The translations under genes and the position numbers were made by a program. The notes below the pieces were generated by a model. It did not search any database and had not been told where the DNA came from. It saw nothing but the letters and a program-made list of their open reading frames with translations. Positions 44,421-53,350 of a stretch of DNA of 64,000 bases are shown here, one piece after another (position 1 is the stretch's first letter; each line of letters opens with the position of its first letter). Source of the DNA: Clostridium sartagoforme (GTDB taxonomy: Bacteria > Bacillota > Clostridia > Clostridiales > Clostridiaceae); NCBI RefSeq assembly GCF_004794105.1, contig NZ_SRYR01000001.1, positions 682,001-746,000 of the forward strand, written 5' to 3'.

Positions 44421-45185
44421 ATGGAGTTTAATGAAATATTAGAAGTTGCATCTTACGCAGGACAAATTATGCTTGAAAGCGGAGCTGAAGCCTACAGAGT
44501 TGAAGAAACTATAAATAGAATTTGCCTATCATTAGGAGTAGAAGTAGCAAGTAGTTATGCTACCCCAACAGTAATAGTTACATCTGTTACTTATAAAGGT
44601 AAAATTAAGTCTTTAGTAGTAAGGATAACTAATAGATCCGTTGATCTTCAAAAGATACATAAGGTTAATGATTTATCTAGAAATATAAAAAAAGAAAACC
44701 TTGATATTTATGAAATAAAGAAAAGATTGAAAAAAATACGAGAAGAAAAAAGATATGATAATAAGACTACTATTATTTTTTCTGCTTTAGGAGCCTTTGG
44801 ATTTGTATTTTTATTTGGTGGTTCTATTATGGATGCTATTGCAGCTTTTTTAATAGGACTAGCTGTTAAGGCAGTTTCTATAAAAGGTGAAGAAATAGGA
44901 TTAAACTCATTCTTTAATACTAGCATTGCAGCAGGAGTATTAGCATTTTTAGCTATTATATCAATTAAAGTGAACTTGGCTAATGATATTGACAAGGTTA
45001 TAATTGGTTCAATTATGTTATTAGTGCCTGGACTTTCAATTACAAATGCTATTAGGGATACTGTAGCTGGTGATTTAGTATCAGGTCTAGCAAGAGGTGC
45101 TGAGGCTTTTTTAACAGCTATTGCAGTAGCAGTAGGAACTGGGGTTGTTTTAAGTTTTTGGATTAGAGTCTTTGGAGGAATATAG
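44421..45185 (+). CDS. Threonine/serine exporter, ThrE N-terminal-type subunit (DUF1212)
   Basis: The 254-residue product starts with a soluble domain with SYAGQIMLESGAEAYRVEETINRICLSLG, typical of DUF1212. Five hydrophobic segments follow in the second half, including GSIMLLVPGLSITNAIRDTVAGDLVSG. Full-length ThrE exports threonine and serine. In Firmicutes it is often split in two genes, as here. Its stop is 1 bp before the start of the second half. Confidence 0.9.
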   Translation: MEFNEILEVASYAGQIMLESGAEAYRVEETINRICLSLGVEVASSYATPTVIVTSVTYKGKIKSLVVRITNRSVDLQKIHKVNDLSRNIKKENLDIYEIKKRLKKIREEKRYDNKTTIIFSALGAFGFVFLFGGSIMDAIAAFLIGLAVKAVSIKGEEIGLNSFFNTSIAAGVLAFLAIISIKVNLANDIDKVIIGSIMLLVPGLSITNAIRDTVAGDLVSGLARGAEAFLTAIAVAVGTGVVLSFWIRVFGGI

Positions 45186-45186
45186 T

Positions 45187-45660
45187 ATGATAATTGAAGT
45201 TATATCTGCATTTATAGCATCCTTTGCCTTTGGTATAGTATTTAATATAAAGGATAAAAATCTTATATTTTCAGCTCTTTGTGGAGCTCTAGGATGGTTT
45301 GCATATAAAGTAGCATTACTTTTTGGACTTTCTGATATTACATCATTATTTATAGCTGCAGTTTCATTAAGTATTTATTCAGAGGTATTTGCAAGAATAC
45401 TAAAAACTCCAGTTACTACCTTTGTAATTGCTGCATTAATACCTTTAGTGCCAGGAGGCGGAATGTATTACACAATGGTTGAAGCTATTACTGGAAATGT
45501 TATGAAATCTTTAGAAACAGGTATTAAAACAATTGCTTCAGCCGGAGCACTTGCTTTAGGAATAATATTAGTTTCAACAATTACAAAAACAATGATAAAT
45601 ATAAAAAATAAAAATTCAACTATTAAAGTGAATAATAATAATAATACAATTTTCAAATAA
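45187..45660 (+). CDS. Threonine/serine exporter, ThrE C-terminal-type subunit (DUF3815)
   Basis: This 157-residue membrane protein has four to five spans and the conserved segment TTFVIAALIPLVPGGGMYYTMVEAITG, the DUF3815 hallmark. It supplies the second half of the ThrE exporter encoded just upstream. ATG 45187 follows GGAGGAATATAGT; an upstream ATG at 45172 precedes that site and is not used. The C-terminus is an Asn-rich hydrophilic tail. Confidence 0.9.
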   Translation: MIIEVISAFIASFAFGIVFNIKDKNLIFSALCGALGWFAYKVALLFGLSDITSLFIAAVSLSIYSEVFARILKTPVTTFVIAALIPLVPGGGMYYTMVEAITGNVMKSLETGIKTIASAGALALGIILVSTITKTMINIKNKNSTIKVNNNNNTIFK

Positions 45661-45726
45661 TAAAGGTGTAGTTAGAAGGTGCTATCCCACAATGAAAAAT
45701 GAAGTGAGACAGCCCTATGACTATGG

Positions 45727-45756
45727 GGCACTGCAGGACAAAATGTAGTGCCTTTT
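45727..45756 (+). terminator. Terminator after the ThrE genes
   Basis: GGCACTGCA and TGTAGTGCC pair around GGACAAAA, then TTTT. Upstream text (GTGCTATCCCACAATGAAAAATGAAG) resembles the dispersed repeat. Confidence 0.65.
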
Positions 45757-45817
45757 GACATTTAAAGCTATTATGAATATAATGTTTAATAGCTTAATAT
45801 CATAAGGAGGAAGTGTT

Positions 45818-46744
45818 TTGACAAGAGAGAATGACTTAAAGAAATCCTTTAAAAGGAATATGAAAAAACATAAGGGAAATAAAAAGGCCCAATTTATAGT
45901 AGTAATAGTTTTTGCAATTTTAGCAGTTGTATCATTTTACTTTAATAAAGATAAAGTAGAGCCTAGTGTATTACAAGCTAATGGAAATATTGAAATTTCT
46001 TATTTAGATGTTGGACAAGGTGATTCAGCCTATATTAGGGTAAATGATTTTGATATATTAATAGATGCTGGTCCAAGAAGTGATTCAGATAAATTAATGA
46101 AGCAATTAGAAGAAAAAAATATTGATGATTTTGAAATAGTTATAGCTACCCATCCACATGAAGATCATATAGGTGGGATGACTAAAGTCTTTGAAAAATA
46201 CGAAGTAGAAAACTTCTATATGCCAAAAACTACTCATAATACTAAGACATTTGAAAATATGATAAAAGCAGTAACTAATGAAGGATTAAAGCCTAAGGTA
46301 ATAAAAGAAGGAACAACTATTGAACTTGGTGAAGGTGCTAGAATAGATGTATATTCACCAATGCATGAATCATATGATAATTTAAATGATTATTCACCTA
46401 TAATGAAGTTAACATTTGGTAACAATAAATTTATTTTTACAGGTGATGCTGAAGCTGAGTCAGAAAAAGAAGTTTTAGATAAATATGCTGATAAGCTAAA
46501 AGGTGATGTTATAAAGTTTGGTCACCATGGGTCTTCAACATCTTCAAGTACAGAATTTATTAAGGCTATTTCACCAAAGTATGGAGTAATAAGCTGCGCA
46601 GCAGATAATTCATATGGACACCCTCATAGGGAAACTATAAACTTAATAAAAGAACAAAATATTGAAGCGTATAGAACAGATACTCAAGGGCAAATTACAT
46701 TAACATCAGATGGAAATAATATAAGTATTAAAACTGAAAAATAG
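45818..46744 (+). CDS. ComEC/Rec2-like metallo-beta-lactamase-fold hydrolase, membrane-anchored
   Basis: The 308-residue product has a basic N-terminus and one membrane anchor (FIVVIVFAILAVVSFYF, about 25-42). An extracytoplasmic metallo-beta-lactamase domain follows with ISYLDVGQGDSAYI, the zinc motif THPHEDHIGG, FTGDAEAESE and KFGHHGSSTS. Similar domains form the C-terminus of ComEC, which degrades one strand of incoming DNA. The substrate is not known for stand-alone forms. AAGGAGG precedes TTG 45818. Confidence 0.88.
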   Translation: MTRENDLKKSFKRNMKKHKGNKKAQFIVVIVFAILAVVSFYFNKDKVEPSVLQANGNIEISYLDVGQGDSAYIRVNDFDILIDAGPRSDSDKLMKQLEEKNIDDFEIVIATHPHEDHIGGMTKVFEKYEVENFYMPKTTHNTKTFENMIKAVTNEGLKPKVIKEGTTIELGEGARIDVYSPMHESYDNLNDYSPIMKLTFGNNKFIFTGDAEAESEKEVLDKYADKLKGDVIKFGHHGSSTSSSTEFIKAISPKYGVISCAADNSYGHPHRETINLIKEQNIEAYRTDTQGQITLTSDGNNISIKTEK

Positions 46745-46753
46745 TTTTTAAAT

Positions 46754-46830
46754 AGAACTTTATACATATTAATGTTAGTTTATTCAGAAGGTTTTTAGTA
46801 AACTTAATTTTATGTATAGAGTTCTTTATT
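46754..46830 (+). terminator. Long nested hairpin after the hydrolase gene
   Basis: AGAACTTTATACATA pairs with TATGTATAGAGTTCT, with an inner GTTTA/TAAAC pairing, followed by TTATT. Confidence 0.65.
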
Positions 46831-46954
46831 ATATAGAAAGTATTTTATATATAATAAAGTATAATAAGCGATGTAACTTTTGGATTTTTATATATAATTA
46901 GCTATGTTATAATATTAATGTAAATTATTTAAGTATAATGGGAGGAGATTATAT

Positions 46955-47857
46955 ATGGAAAGAGTTAAGTTAAATGATAATTTGGAATTTTCCAGGTTAG
47001 TTCATGGTCATTGGAGATTAATGGATTGGAATCTTAGTAATGAGGAATTAGTTAAGTTAATTGAAGATGTCTATGACTTAGGAATAACTACTGTAGATCA
47101 CGCTGATATATATGGGAATTTTTCTTGTGAAGAAAAATTTGGAGAAGCTTTAAAGATTAAAAAAGGCCTTAGAGAGAAACTAGAGATAGTTACTAAGTGT
47201 GGAATAAAATTTAAGTCTGATAAAAGACCAGAAAATAAATCTCATTGTTATGATACTAGCAAGGAGCATATTATTAAATCTGTAGAAAGATCTTTAAATA
47301 ATTTTAATACTGATTATATTGATTTATTATTAATTCATAGAGTAGATGCCTTATTAAACCCATATGAAGTTTCTGAAGCTTTTAGTAAATTAAAAAAGGA
47401 TGGTAAGGTATTAAATTTTGGAGTATCTAATTTTTTACCATCACAATTTAATATGCTAAATTCATATTTAGATGATAAGCTTGTAACTAATCAAGTAGAA
47501 ATTTCACCTTTATGTTTAAATGCTTTCGAAGATGGAACACTTGATTTAATGTTAGAAAAAAGAGTGAAACCAATGGCATGGTCACCTCTTGCTGGAGGAG
47601 AAATATTTAAAGGTGAAGGTGAAAGAGCTGTAAGGGTAAGAAAGGCTCTAGAAAAAGTAAAGTATGAAGTGTCTGCTAATGATATAGATGAAGTAATATA
47701 TGCTTGGCTTTTAATGCATCCAAGTAAGATTATGCCTATAGTAGGATCAGGAAAGCTAGAAAGAATAAAGTCTGCAGTTAATGGAAGTAAGCTAAAATTA
47801 ACTAGAGATCAGTGGTTTGAAATTTATGTAGCTTCAAGAGGAGTAGACATACCTTAA
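46955..47857 (+). CDS. Aldo/keto reductase (YdhF-like)
   Basis: This 300-residue NADPH-type oxidoreductase has the catalytic tetrad region TTVDHADIYGNFSCEEKFG (Asp and Tyr), the lysine in VTKCGIK and the histidine in DLLLIHRVD. The cofactor phosphate-binding end PIVGSGKLERIKSA is present. It matches the YdhF group. The substrate is unknown. GGGAGGAG precedes ATG. It stands as a single gene between a hairpin and a repeat. Confidence 0.93.
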   Translation: MERVKLNDNLEFSRLVHGHWRLMDWNLSNEELVKLIEDVYDLGITTVDHADIYGNFSCEEKFGEALKIKKGLREKLEIVTKCGIKFKSDKRPENKSHCYDTSKEHIIKSVERSLNNFNTDYIDLLLIHRVDALLNPYEVSEAFSKLKKDGKVLNFGVSNFLPSQFNMLNSYLDDKLVTNQVEISPLCLNAFEDGTLDLMLEKRVKPMAWSPLAGGEIFKGEGERAVRVRKALEKVKYEVSANDIDEVIYAWLLMHPSKIMPIVGSGKLERIKSAVNGSKLKLTRDQWFEIYVASRGVDIP

Positions 47858-48017
47858 TAGTTAAGAGATAAGAGATAAGAGTTAATGAAGAGTTAATGGA
47901 TAATGGATAATTAAGGAAGTAATTCTTTCGGAATTACTAAAAAGAAGTTTTTTTAAAACTCCCTAAGGAGTTTTATCCTTAATTATACATTATGCATTAT
48001 TCATTATCCATTATTAG
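47858..48017. repeat. Dispersed intergenic repeat (copy 6)
   Basis: GAGATAAGAGATAAGAGTTAATGAAG, AGTAATTC-TTTCG-GAATTACT, core AAAACTCC-CTAA-GGAGTTTT (47955-47974), then TTATACATTATGCATTATTCATTATCC. It lies between convergent genes and supplies a terminator. Confidence 0.65.
47955..47978. terminator. Core hairpin terminator of repeat copy 6
   Basis: AAAACTCC-CTAA-GGAGTTTT; can serve either convergent gene. Confidence 0.6.
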
Positions 48018-48440
48018 TTATGTTCTTAAATCAAATTTGTTATTACATCTTCTGCAGGTAACAACAATCTTACCTTTTCTTCTAGGTAGTCTTAACTTTT
48101 GACCACAGCTTGGACATTTAGTTATTTTATATTGTGACCAGTTTTTAATCTTATTTCCAAGGAGTGAAAAGCCATATATAAAATCATTCATAGTAATAGG
48201 GTTACTATTGTAAGGTAAGGCCATTCCCAGCTTTCCTAATGGCTTATTTACTATTCTAACAAAGGATTGATTTTCACTTCTTCTTTTATAATGATTTTTA
48301 GAAAGCATTCTAAAGAATGATAGAATAAGGCAGATAAAGCCTAAAGGAAGTGTAATTGTCCAGATATTGAATAAAGAACTTAAAATAAGTAAGAATAAAG
48401 TTAAATAGTCGATTCCGTAAATTCCATTTAAGAATTTCAT
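48018..48440 (-). CDS. Membrane protein with C-terminal zinc ribbon
   Basis: The 140-residue protein has two N-terminal hydrophobic segments (about 12-30 and 28-45, close together). A basic linker follows. The C-terminal four-cysteine ribbon reads TKCPSCGQKLRLPRRKGKIVVTCRRCNNKF in outline. The Cys pairs could bind zinc. I do not know a function. CGAGGTG precedes ATG. Confidence 0.7.
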   Translation of the reverse strand: MKFLNGIYGIDYLTLFLLILSSLFNIWTITLPLGFICLILSFFRMLSKNHYKRRSENQSFVRIVNKPLGKLGMALPYNSNPITMNDFIYGFSLLGNKIKNWSQYKITKCPSCGQKLRLPRRKGKIVVTCRRCNNKFDLRT

Positions 48441-48551
48441 TTTATCACCTCGTAATTATATATTAGACTAATTATAGTATAAAGATTATAGTCTATCAAT
48501 TAACTTATATATTAAATTAATATGAACATAAAAATAAATAGGAGTATACAT

Positions 48552-48884
48552 ATGAATAATAATGAGAAAGAATATCTTAAGAAAGCATCGAAAGCTTTAA
48601 CTTACTTCACTTTTAATAATGGTCCTATAAAGACTTTAAAAGAAGAAGGTAAGGTAAAAGAGGAGGAAGTAAAAGAAATACAAAAATACATAGAGGGACA
48701 TTTAGGATATATTCTTAAGGTTTTACTTCAGGAAGGAAATATAGAAAAATTCAATTTAATAGTTTCTACCTTAGATAAATTTTATGTAAATGATAATGAA
48801 GATGTAGAAATAAAGGATGATGGCTTTGACAATATATATAAAAATTTGTTTAGTATGAATACTGGAATAAAGTTGAACAAATAG
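48552..48884 (+). CDS. Unrecognised small acidic protein, 110 residues
   Basis: The product is helical, charged and soluble, with NNEKEYLKKASKALTYFTF and EEVKEIQKYIEGHLGYILKVLLQEG. I do not recognise it. TAGGAG lies before ATG 48552; an earlier ATG in frame precedes the ribosome site. Its stop codon is the first TAG of an ATAG tetranucleotide repeat, so slippage there would not alter the protein. Confidence 0.6.
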   Translation: MNNNEKEYLKKASKALTYFTFNNGPIKTLKEEGKVKEEEVKEIQKYIEGHLGYILKVLLQEGNIEKFNLIVSTLDKFYVNDNEDVEIKDDGFDNIYKNLFSMNTGIKLNK

Positions 48885-48912
48885 ATAGATAGATAGATAG
48901 ATAAATAGATAG
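48881..48912. repeat. ATAG tetranucleotide microsatellite
   Basis: Five perfect ATAG units, one ATAA and two more ATAG units. It lies between a stop codon and the ribosome site of a membrane protein gene (26 bp before the ATG). Confidence 0.9.
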
Positions 48913-48937
48913 AAATGAATTGCTGGGGGGCGTTTAC

Positions 48938-49612
48938 ATGTGGTTTCTATATTTTATTATTTATAGTTTTTTAGGATGGATTTGTGAAGTAATCTATTGC
49001 TCAATTCCAGCTAAAAGGTTTATTAATAGAGGGTTTTTAAAAGGACCGATATGTCCAGTATATGGATTTGGAGCAGTATTTGTGATATATATAATGACAA
49101 GTCTAAATATTAAATCGCCTATTTTAATATTTATATTTGGTGGAATAATAGCTTCTATAATAGAATTTATAGCAGATTTAATGTTAGAATATATTTTTCA
49201 TACAAGGCTTTGGGATTACTCTAATAGAAAATTTAATATTAAAGGGAGAGTTTGCTTGCTTAACTCTACTTTATTTTCAATTTTATCTCTTGTATTAATG
49301 AGTTTTATACATCCTATAATTATGAGTTATATAAGGGTGCTTTCAAATAGGGCCATTATAATAACAGTGATTATATGTATGTTATTATTAATAATAGATA
49401 TTTCACTTACAGTTTCAGAAGTAATTAATTTAAATACTACTCTTAAGAATATGAATCTTTTCAAAGAGTTTAAAAAGGAGTTTAGCAAGAAAGAATTTAA
49501 ATTTATAAGACTTATTAATGCTTTCCCTCAATTAGAACATAAAAGATATAAAGAAGAGCTTAATAACCTTAAGATAGCAATTAAGGAAGCAATAAAAAAC
49601 AACATTAAATAA
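48938..49612 (+). CDS. PF06541-type membrane protein (second copy)
   Basis: The 224-residue protein has five hydrophobic segments and the family pattern YSFLGWICEVIYCSIPAKRF, GFLKGPICPVYGFGAVF and DLMLEYIFHTRLWDYSNR. It is paralogous to the 32955 gene. It carries an extra Lys-rich cytoplasmic tail (about 170-224). ATG 48938 has GGGGGG 7 nt upstream; an ATAG repeat lies just before. No ABC ATPase is next to it, so transporter function is unproven. Confidence 0.75.
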   Translation: MWFLYFIIYSFLGWICEVIYCSIPAKRFINRGFLKGPICPVYGFGAVFVIYIMTSLNIKSPILIFIFGGIIASIIEFIADLMLEYIFHTRLWDYSNRKFNIKGRVCLLNSTLFSILSLVLMSFIHPIIMSYIRVLSNRAIIITVIICMLLLIIDISLTVSEVINLNTTLKNMNLFKEFKKEFSKKEFKFIRLINAFPQLEHKRYKEELNNLKIAIKEAIKNNIK

Positions 49613-49628
49613 TAAACTGGAGGTAAAA

Positions 49629-50042
49629 ATGTATATAGCATTTGTTAATAGAGTACTAGATACTGAGGAATTAAAAGAAAAAATAGAAAAGAATAGTGAG
49701 TTTAAAGTTTTAAAAGATATGAGTAAGGGTACTAAAAGAGAAGATACTTTTGCTTATAATTTAAGTATAAAAATAGATGTATTAAATGAAATAATAAAAG
49801 ATGATTATGATTTGAATGAGATAAATGAAGATGAGTTATTTGATGAGTATATAAGCTTAGCAGAAGAGCTTGCAACAGATCTTGAAGATATACTTCCAGA
49901 AGATGCAATTATTGATATGAAGGCTTATAAGTGGGATTTATCAGATAATGATATTAGACTTGTATTAGCTGGGATACATGAAGATATGAAGGAAGGAAAA
50001 TTAAAAGATGTAATGAAGAGATTACTTACTCAATTAGAGTAA
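49629..50042 (+). CDS. Unrecognised acidic protein, 137 residues
   Basis: The protein is soluble, strongly acidic and helical (NEIIKDDYDLNEINEDELFDEY, LATDLEDILPEDAIIDM). I know no family for it. It begins MYIAFVNRVLDTEELKEKIEK. TGGAGG precedes ATG. It follows the PF06541 gene by 16 bp and is probably co-transcribed with it. Confidence 0.6.
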   Translation: MYIAFVNRVLDTEELKEKIEKNSEFKVLKDMSKGTKREDTFAYNLSIKIDVLNEIIKDDYDLNEINEDELFDEYISLAEELATDLEDILPEDAIIDMKAYKWDLSDNDIRLVLAGIHEDMKEGKLKDVMKRLLTQLE

Positions 50043-50079
50043 TATAAAATGATTTAGTATATAAGGATTTATAATTAAG

Positions 50080-50210
50080 TCGTGTTTAAGAATTATAATT
50101 AAAAATGAATAATTATTGAAGTAAATTTTAGATAATTACGAAAAAAGAATCTTTTTTAAAACTCCGTAAGGAGTTTTTTTCTTAATTGTAAATTACTTTT
50201 CATGCATTAA
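50080..50210. repeat. Dispersed intergenic repeat (copy 7)
   Basis: CGTGTTTAAGAATTATAATTAAAAATGAATAATTATTGAAG, then GATAATTACG and the core AAAACTCC-GTAAG-GAGTTTTTTT (50158-50180), ending CTTAATTGTAAATTAC. Confidence 0.55.
50158..50180 (+). terminator. Core hairpin terminator of repeat copy 7
   Basis: AAAACTCC-GTAA-GGAGTTTTTTT after the 49629 gene. Confidence 0.7.
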
Positions 50211-50277
50211 AAATGTGGGGTATTACAAAAAAAAGTTTCCCAATAATAAAGTTTTATGTAATATATTAACTTTTTTA

Positions 50278-50306
50278 TTACAACTTTATCTAGATTATGA
50301 TATAAT
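50278..50306 (+). promoter_or_regulatory. Promoter of the first chemoreceptor gene
   Basis: TTACAA-17 bp-TATAAT, about 32 bp before the ATG. It is a vegetative-type promoter; no sigma-28 consensus was seen. Confidence 0.6.
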
Positions 50307-50337
50307 TATACTTGTAAAAAGTCTGGTGGGGGGGGGA

Positions 50338-52335
50338 ATGAATGTGAGACAAAAAAAATTTACTAACAAAATAATTGGATATTTTATATCGATAGTGATT
50401 ATAGGTCTTGTAATAATGTCTTCTATATCTTTTTATTTTGCAGACGAATCACTTGCCAAAAGCAGCACTGAATCTATTCAAAATTTTACTAAATTATCTT
50501 CGACAATGATTAATAATGAAATAAATGATAACTTATTATTATTAGAAGATATTATAAAAGATGAAAAAATAGTATCTAATAGTACTAATCTAGAAGATAA
50601 ATATAAATTAATAAGTAATTATTTAAATAGCAGAGGATTTGAATATTACGGAATAGCTTCAAAGGATGGCAGTATAATTTATAATAATGGCAAAAAAGAA
50701 GATCTAACTGAAAAGGGTTTCTTTAAGGATGCGTTTAACGGTAAAATTGTATCAAATCCTTTTACTGTAGATGACAAATTATTTATGTATTATTCAATTC
50801 CCTATAATGATGGAGGAGAAGAAAAGTTATTAGTAGCAGTAAAAAATGCTGAGGTAATCTCTTCTGTTCTAAACAATATAAGCGAGTTTGACAATTCAAA
50901 AATATTTATTTTAGATAAGGATGCTAATATTATTTTTGATAAAAATTACTTAGTAGGTGATGGGATAGAAAACTATATTGCAGATAAGAGTACAGACAAT
51001 AGTTACTCTGAAATTATTAATATTCATAATAATATGATTAAGGGTGATAGCAATGTAGAAGCTTATAAGATGGGAAACGAAAAAGGGTACATAGCTTACT
51101 CTGGAATAAGTAGTGCTAATTGGTCTATAGGAGTTTCAATAACTAAAGCATCCTTATTAGGAGAGTTAAAAGGATTAGCAGCCTGGCTTATTGTTTCATC
51201 TATAATTATAATTATTATAAGTATGATATTAGTTAAATCAATTATTAATGGATTAGATAAAATACTTGATTTAATTAAAAATACTATGGATGAATTCTCA
51301 AATGGAAATTTACAAGTTGATTTTCATAAAAAATATTTAGATAGGAATGATGAAGTTGGTAACATATGTAGGGCAGTAGAATCTACAAGGTCTACTGTTG
51401 CAGATATTATAATTGGAATGCAAAATCATTCAAATGATACTTTAGAAGATTCAGCTAACTTAGCATATATTTCTGATGTACTAAATGGCTCTACAGAAAA
51501 TATTTACTTAGCTATGAATGAAGTAGCAAGTGGAACTGAAAAGCAATCTAATGAACTTTTAAATATAGTTAATATTGTAGAAGTATTAGGTGATAGTATT
51601 AAGGAAGCTCAAATTAATATAAATAGAATTAAAACGGTATCTGAAACTATTGATAGTGACTCAGAAAAAAGTAATGATGATATGCGTCATTTAATAGAAT
51701 CTATAAATAACTTCGACAATAAATTTGCTATATTTACTGAAGGAATTAAAGCTATGAATAATGATATAGACACCGTGAAGAACATATTTGTATTAATAGA
51801 TGATATTGCAGATCAAACTAATCTATTAGCGTTAAATGCTGCCATTGAGGCTGCAAGAGTTGGTGAAGCTGGTAAGGGATTTGCCGTAGTTGCTGATGAA
51901 ATTAGATCCCTTGCAGAAACATCAAAGGAGGCATCTAATAATATATATAATATATTAAATCAAATTGTTGGAAGTATGAAACAAATTTCTAGTGAAACTG
52001 AGGAAATGGGTGATGAAGTAGTTAATCAAAGAGAAGTAGTTGAAGAAACTATAGAGTCATTTAATAATATCTCAAACTCTATTAAGAGTGTAAATCCTAG
52101 AATAAAAGATATTAATGAATCTTTTGAAAAGGTTGAATCAAATAAGTCTGTAGTACTTGAAAGAGTACAAGAGGTATCTGCATTATCTGAAGAAATTGCT
52201 GCATCTGCAGAGGAAGTTCTTGCATCTTCAGAAGAACTTAAAAATAATGCAAATAATTTATCTACTAGTTCACAAAGTCTTGCTGTTAAAACTGCTAGTA
52301 TGAATGAACTTTTAGATGTATTTAATATTTACTAA
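50338..52335 (+). CDS. Methyl-accepting chemotaxis protein with nine-G tract at its ribosome site
   Basis: The 665-residue receptor has a first span (about 12-32) and a long extracellular Cache-like sensor domain (about 33-280; [12 protein letters not shown], then [18 protein letters not shown]). The second span is near 285-305, then HAMP, then the cytoplasmic signalling domain. The hairpin tip [30 protein letters not shown] lies near residue 495. Its ligand is unknown. It signals to the flagellar switch through CheA/CheW. The ribosome site is a run of nine G (50328-50336) immediately before AATGAATG. ATG 50338 and GTG 50344 are both possible starts. Confidence 0.92.
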   Translation: MNVRQKKFTNKIIGYFISIVIIGLVIMSSISFYFADESLAKSSTESIQNFTKLSSTMINNEINDNLLLLEDIIKDEKIVSNSTNLEDKYKLISNYLNSRGFEYYGIASKDGSIIYNNGKKEDLTEKGFFKDAFNGKIVSNPFTVDDKLFMYYSIPYNDGGEEKLLVAVKNAEVISSVLNNISEFDNSKIFILDKDANIIFDKNYLVGDGIENYIADKSTDNSYSEIINIHNNMIKGDSNVEAYKMGNEKGYIAYSGISSANWSIGVSITKASLLGELKGLAAWLIVSSIIIIIISMILVKSIINGLDKILDLIKNTMDEFSNGNLQVDFHKKYLDRNDEVGNICRAVESTRSTVADIIIGMQNHSNDTLEDSANLAYISDVLNGSTENIYLAMNEVASGTEKQSNELLNIVNIVEVLGDSIKEAQININRIKTVSETIDSDSEKSNDDMRHLIESINNFDNKFAIFTEGIKAMNNDIDTVKNIFVLIDDIADQTNLLALNAAIEAARVGEAGKGFAVVADEIRSLAETSKEASNNIYNILNQIVGSMKQISSETEEMGDEVVNQREVVEETIESFNNISNSIKSVNPRIKDINESFEKVESNKSVVLERVQEVSALSEEIAASAEEVLASSEELKNNANNLSTSSQSLAVKTASMNELLDVFNIY

Positions 52336-52560
52336 ACTTTAGATGTGCTTACGCACAATTTAAAGTGAAGAGTTATGAGGTAAGAATTAAGAGTGAAAAA
52401 ACTCCATTAGGAGTTTAGCAGATTATAGAAAAACCCCTATTTAAAAAATAGAGGTTTTTTTCTATATTAAGTTGAGAAATATTTTTTAAAACCTTTGCAT
52501 GAGTTTTTCATTAATTTTTAATTCTTCATTTTTAACTTTTAACTATTGAATATGCCACAG
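52336..52560. repeat. Dispersed intergenic repeat (copy 8)
   Basis: TTTAGATGTGC-TTAC-GCACAATTTAAA, then GTGAAGAGTTATGAGGTAAGAATTAAGAG, core AAAACTCC-ATTA-GGAGTTT (52398-52416), a separate terminator, and T-rich TTAATTTTTAATTCTTCATTTTTAAC. It lies between convergent genes. Confidence 0.65.
52429..52462. terminator. Bidirectional terminator
   Basis: AAAAACCCCTATT and AATAGAGGTTTTT pair around TAAAAA. Confidence 0.8.
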
Positions 52561-52565
52561 CATCA

Positions 52566-53102
52566 TTAGCACATTCCGCCACTTCCACCGCCAGAATTTC
52601 CACTGCCTCCACCGCAAAGGTTCATACCACCTTGTGGCTTAGTATTTTGATTAGTTTTTTGATAATAATTAACTATTTCATTAGAACGCTTTCTAAGAGT
52701 ATCTAAAGTATCTAAGTATTCTTCATTGCTCGGATCAATTTCTGTAGATTTTAAAATATGTTGAATACCTTGATCGAACCAACCTTTCTTAAAATATACA
52801 AATCCCATTAAATAATTCCATTCAGCAGAATTTTGCAAATCCAATAAATTTAATTTACTTTCAGCAATAGAAATATTATTATTGTCTATATAAGATCTAA
52901 TTTCTTTATAAAGTCCACCGTTTATTAATAAATCATATGCCATATTTGCATCATTTAAGATATTTTCAGCAAGGGGTCTAGAACTAAATGGTTTTCCGTC
53001 TCTTGAATATTCGTTAAGGATATTTTTATAAGCTCTTTTAATCTCTTCATTTGAAGCATCTTCAGATACACCTAATACTTTATATGGATCCAATATCTTC
53101 AC
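52566..53102 (-). CDS. J-like domain protein without HPD, with Gly/Cys-rich tail
   Basis: The 178-residue protein starts with a J-domain-like fold (DPYKVLGVSEDASNEEIKRAYKNIL). The HPD tripeptide needed to stimulate DnaK is replaced (NEYSRDGKPFSS). The helical part ends NDANMAYDLLINGG. A TPR-like middle follows (AEWNYLMGFVYFKKGWFDQGIQHILKSTEIDPSN). The tail reads MNLCGGGSGNSGGGSGGMC. It therefore probably does not act as a normal DnaK co-chaperone. GTG 53102 sits close to AAAGGA; TTG 53093 has better spacing and is an alternative start. Confidence 0.8.
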   Translation of the reverse strand: MKILDPYKVLGVSEDASNEEIKRAYKNILNEYSRDGKPFSSRPLAENILNDANMAYDLLINGGLYKEIRSYIDNNNISIAESKLNLLDLQNSAEWNYLMGFVYFKKGWFDQGIQHILKSTEIDPSNEEYLDTLDTLRKRSNEIVNYYQKTNQNTKPQGGMNLCGGGSGNSGGGSGGMC

Positions 53103-53230
53103 ATCCTTTATTATTAATTAAAAAATATTTGTTCATAATATATATGTTTCAATAAGTAATCTACATTTTTAGTACTTATGTTATTTTAAGTAAAAAATAC
53201 TTTTAAAGTAAACTATATTAATTAATAAAA

Positions 53231-53259
53231 TGTAAAAACCTTATTGCAACTTATATACT
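53231..53259 (+). promoter_or_regulatory. Promoter of the radical SAM gene, shared motif copy B
   Basis: TGTAAA-17 bp-TATACT with the same spacer text (TTATTGCAACTTA) as the block at 19582-19610. It lies 92 bp before the ATG. Confidence 0.45.
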
Positions 53260-53350
53260 TAATATATTGGAAGTTTGGGAATAATATGATAAATTTATTT
53301 TATATATAGATTATTAATTGAAAGAATTATAAGAAAAAAAGGAGATAGAA

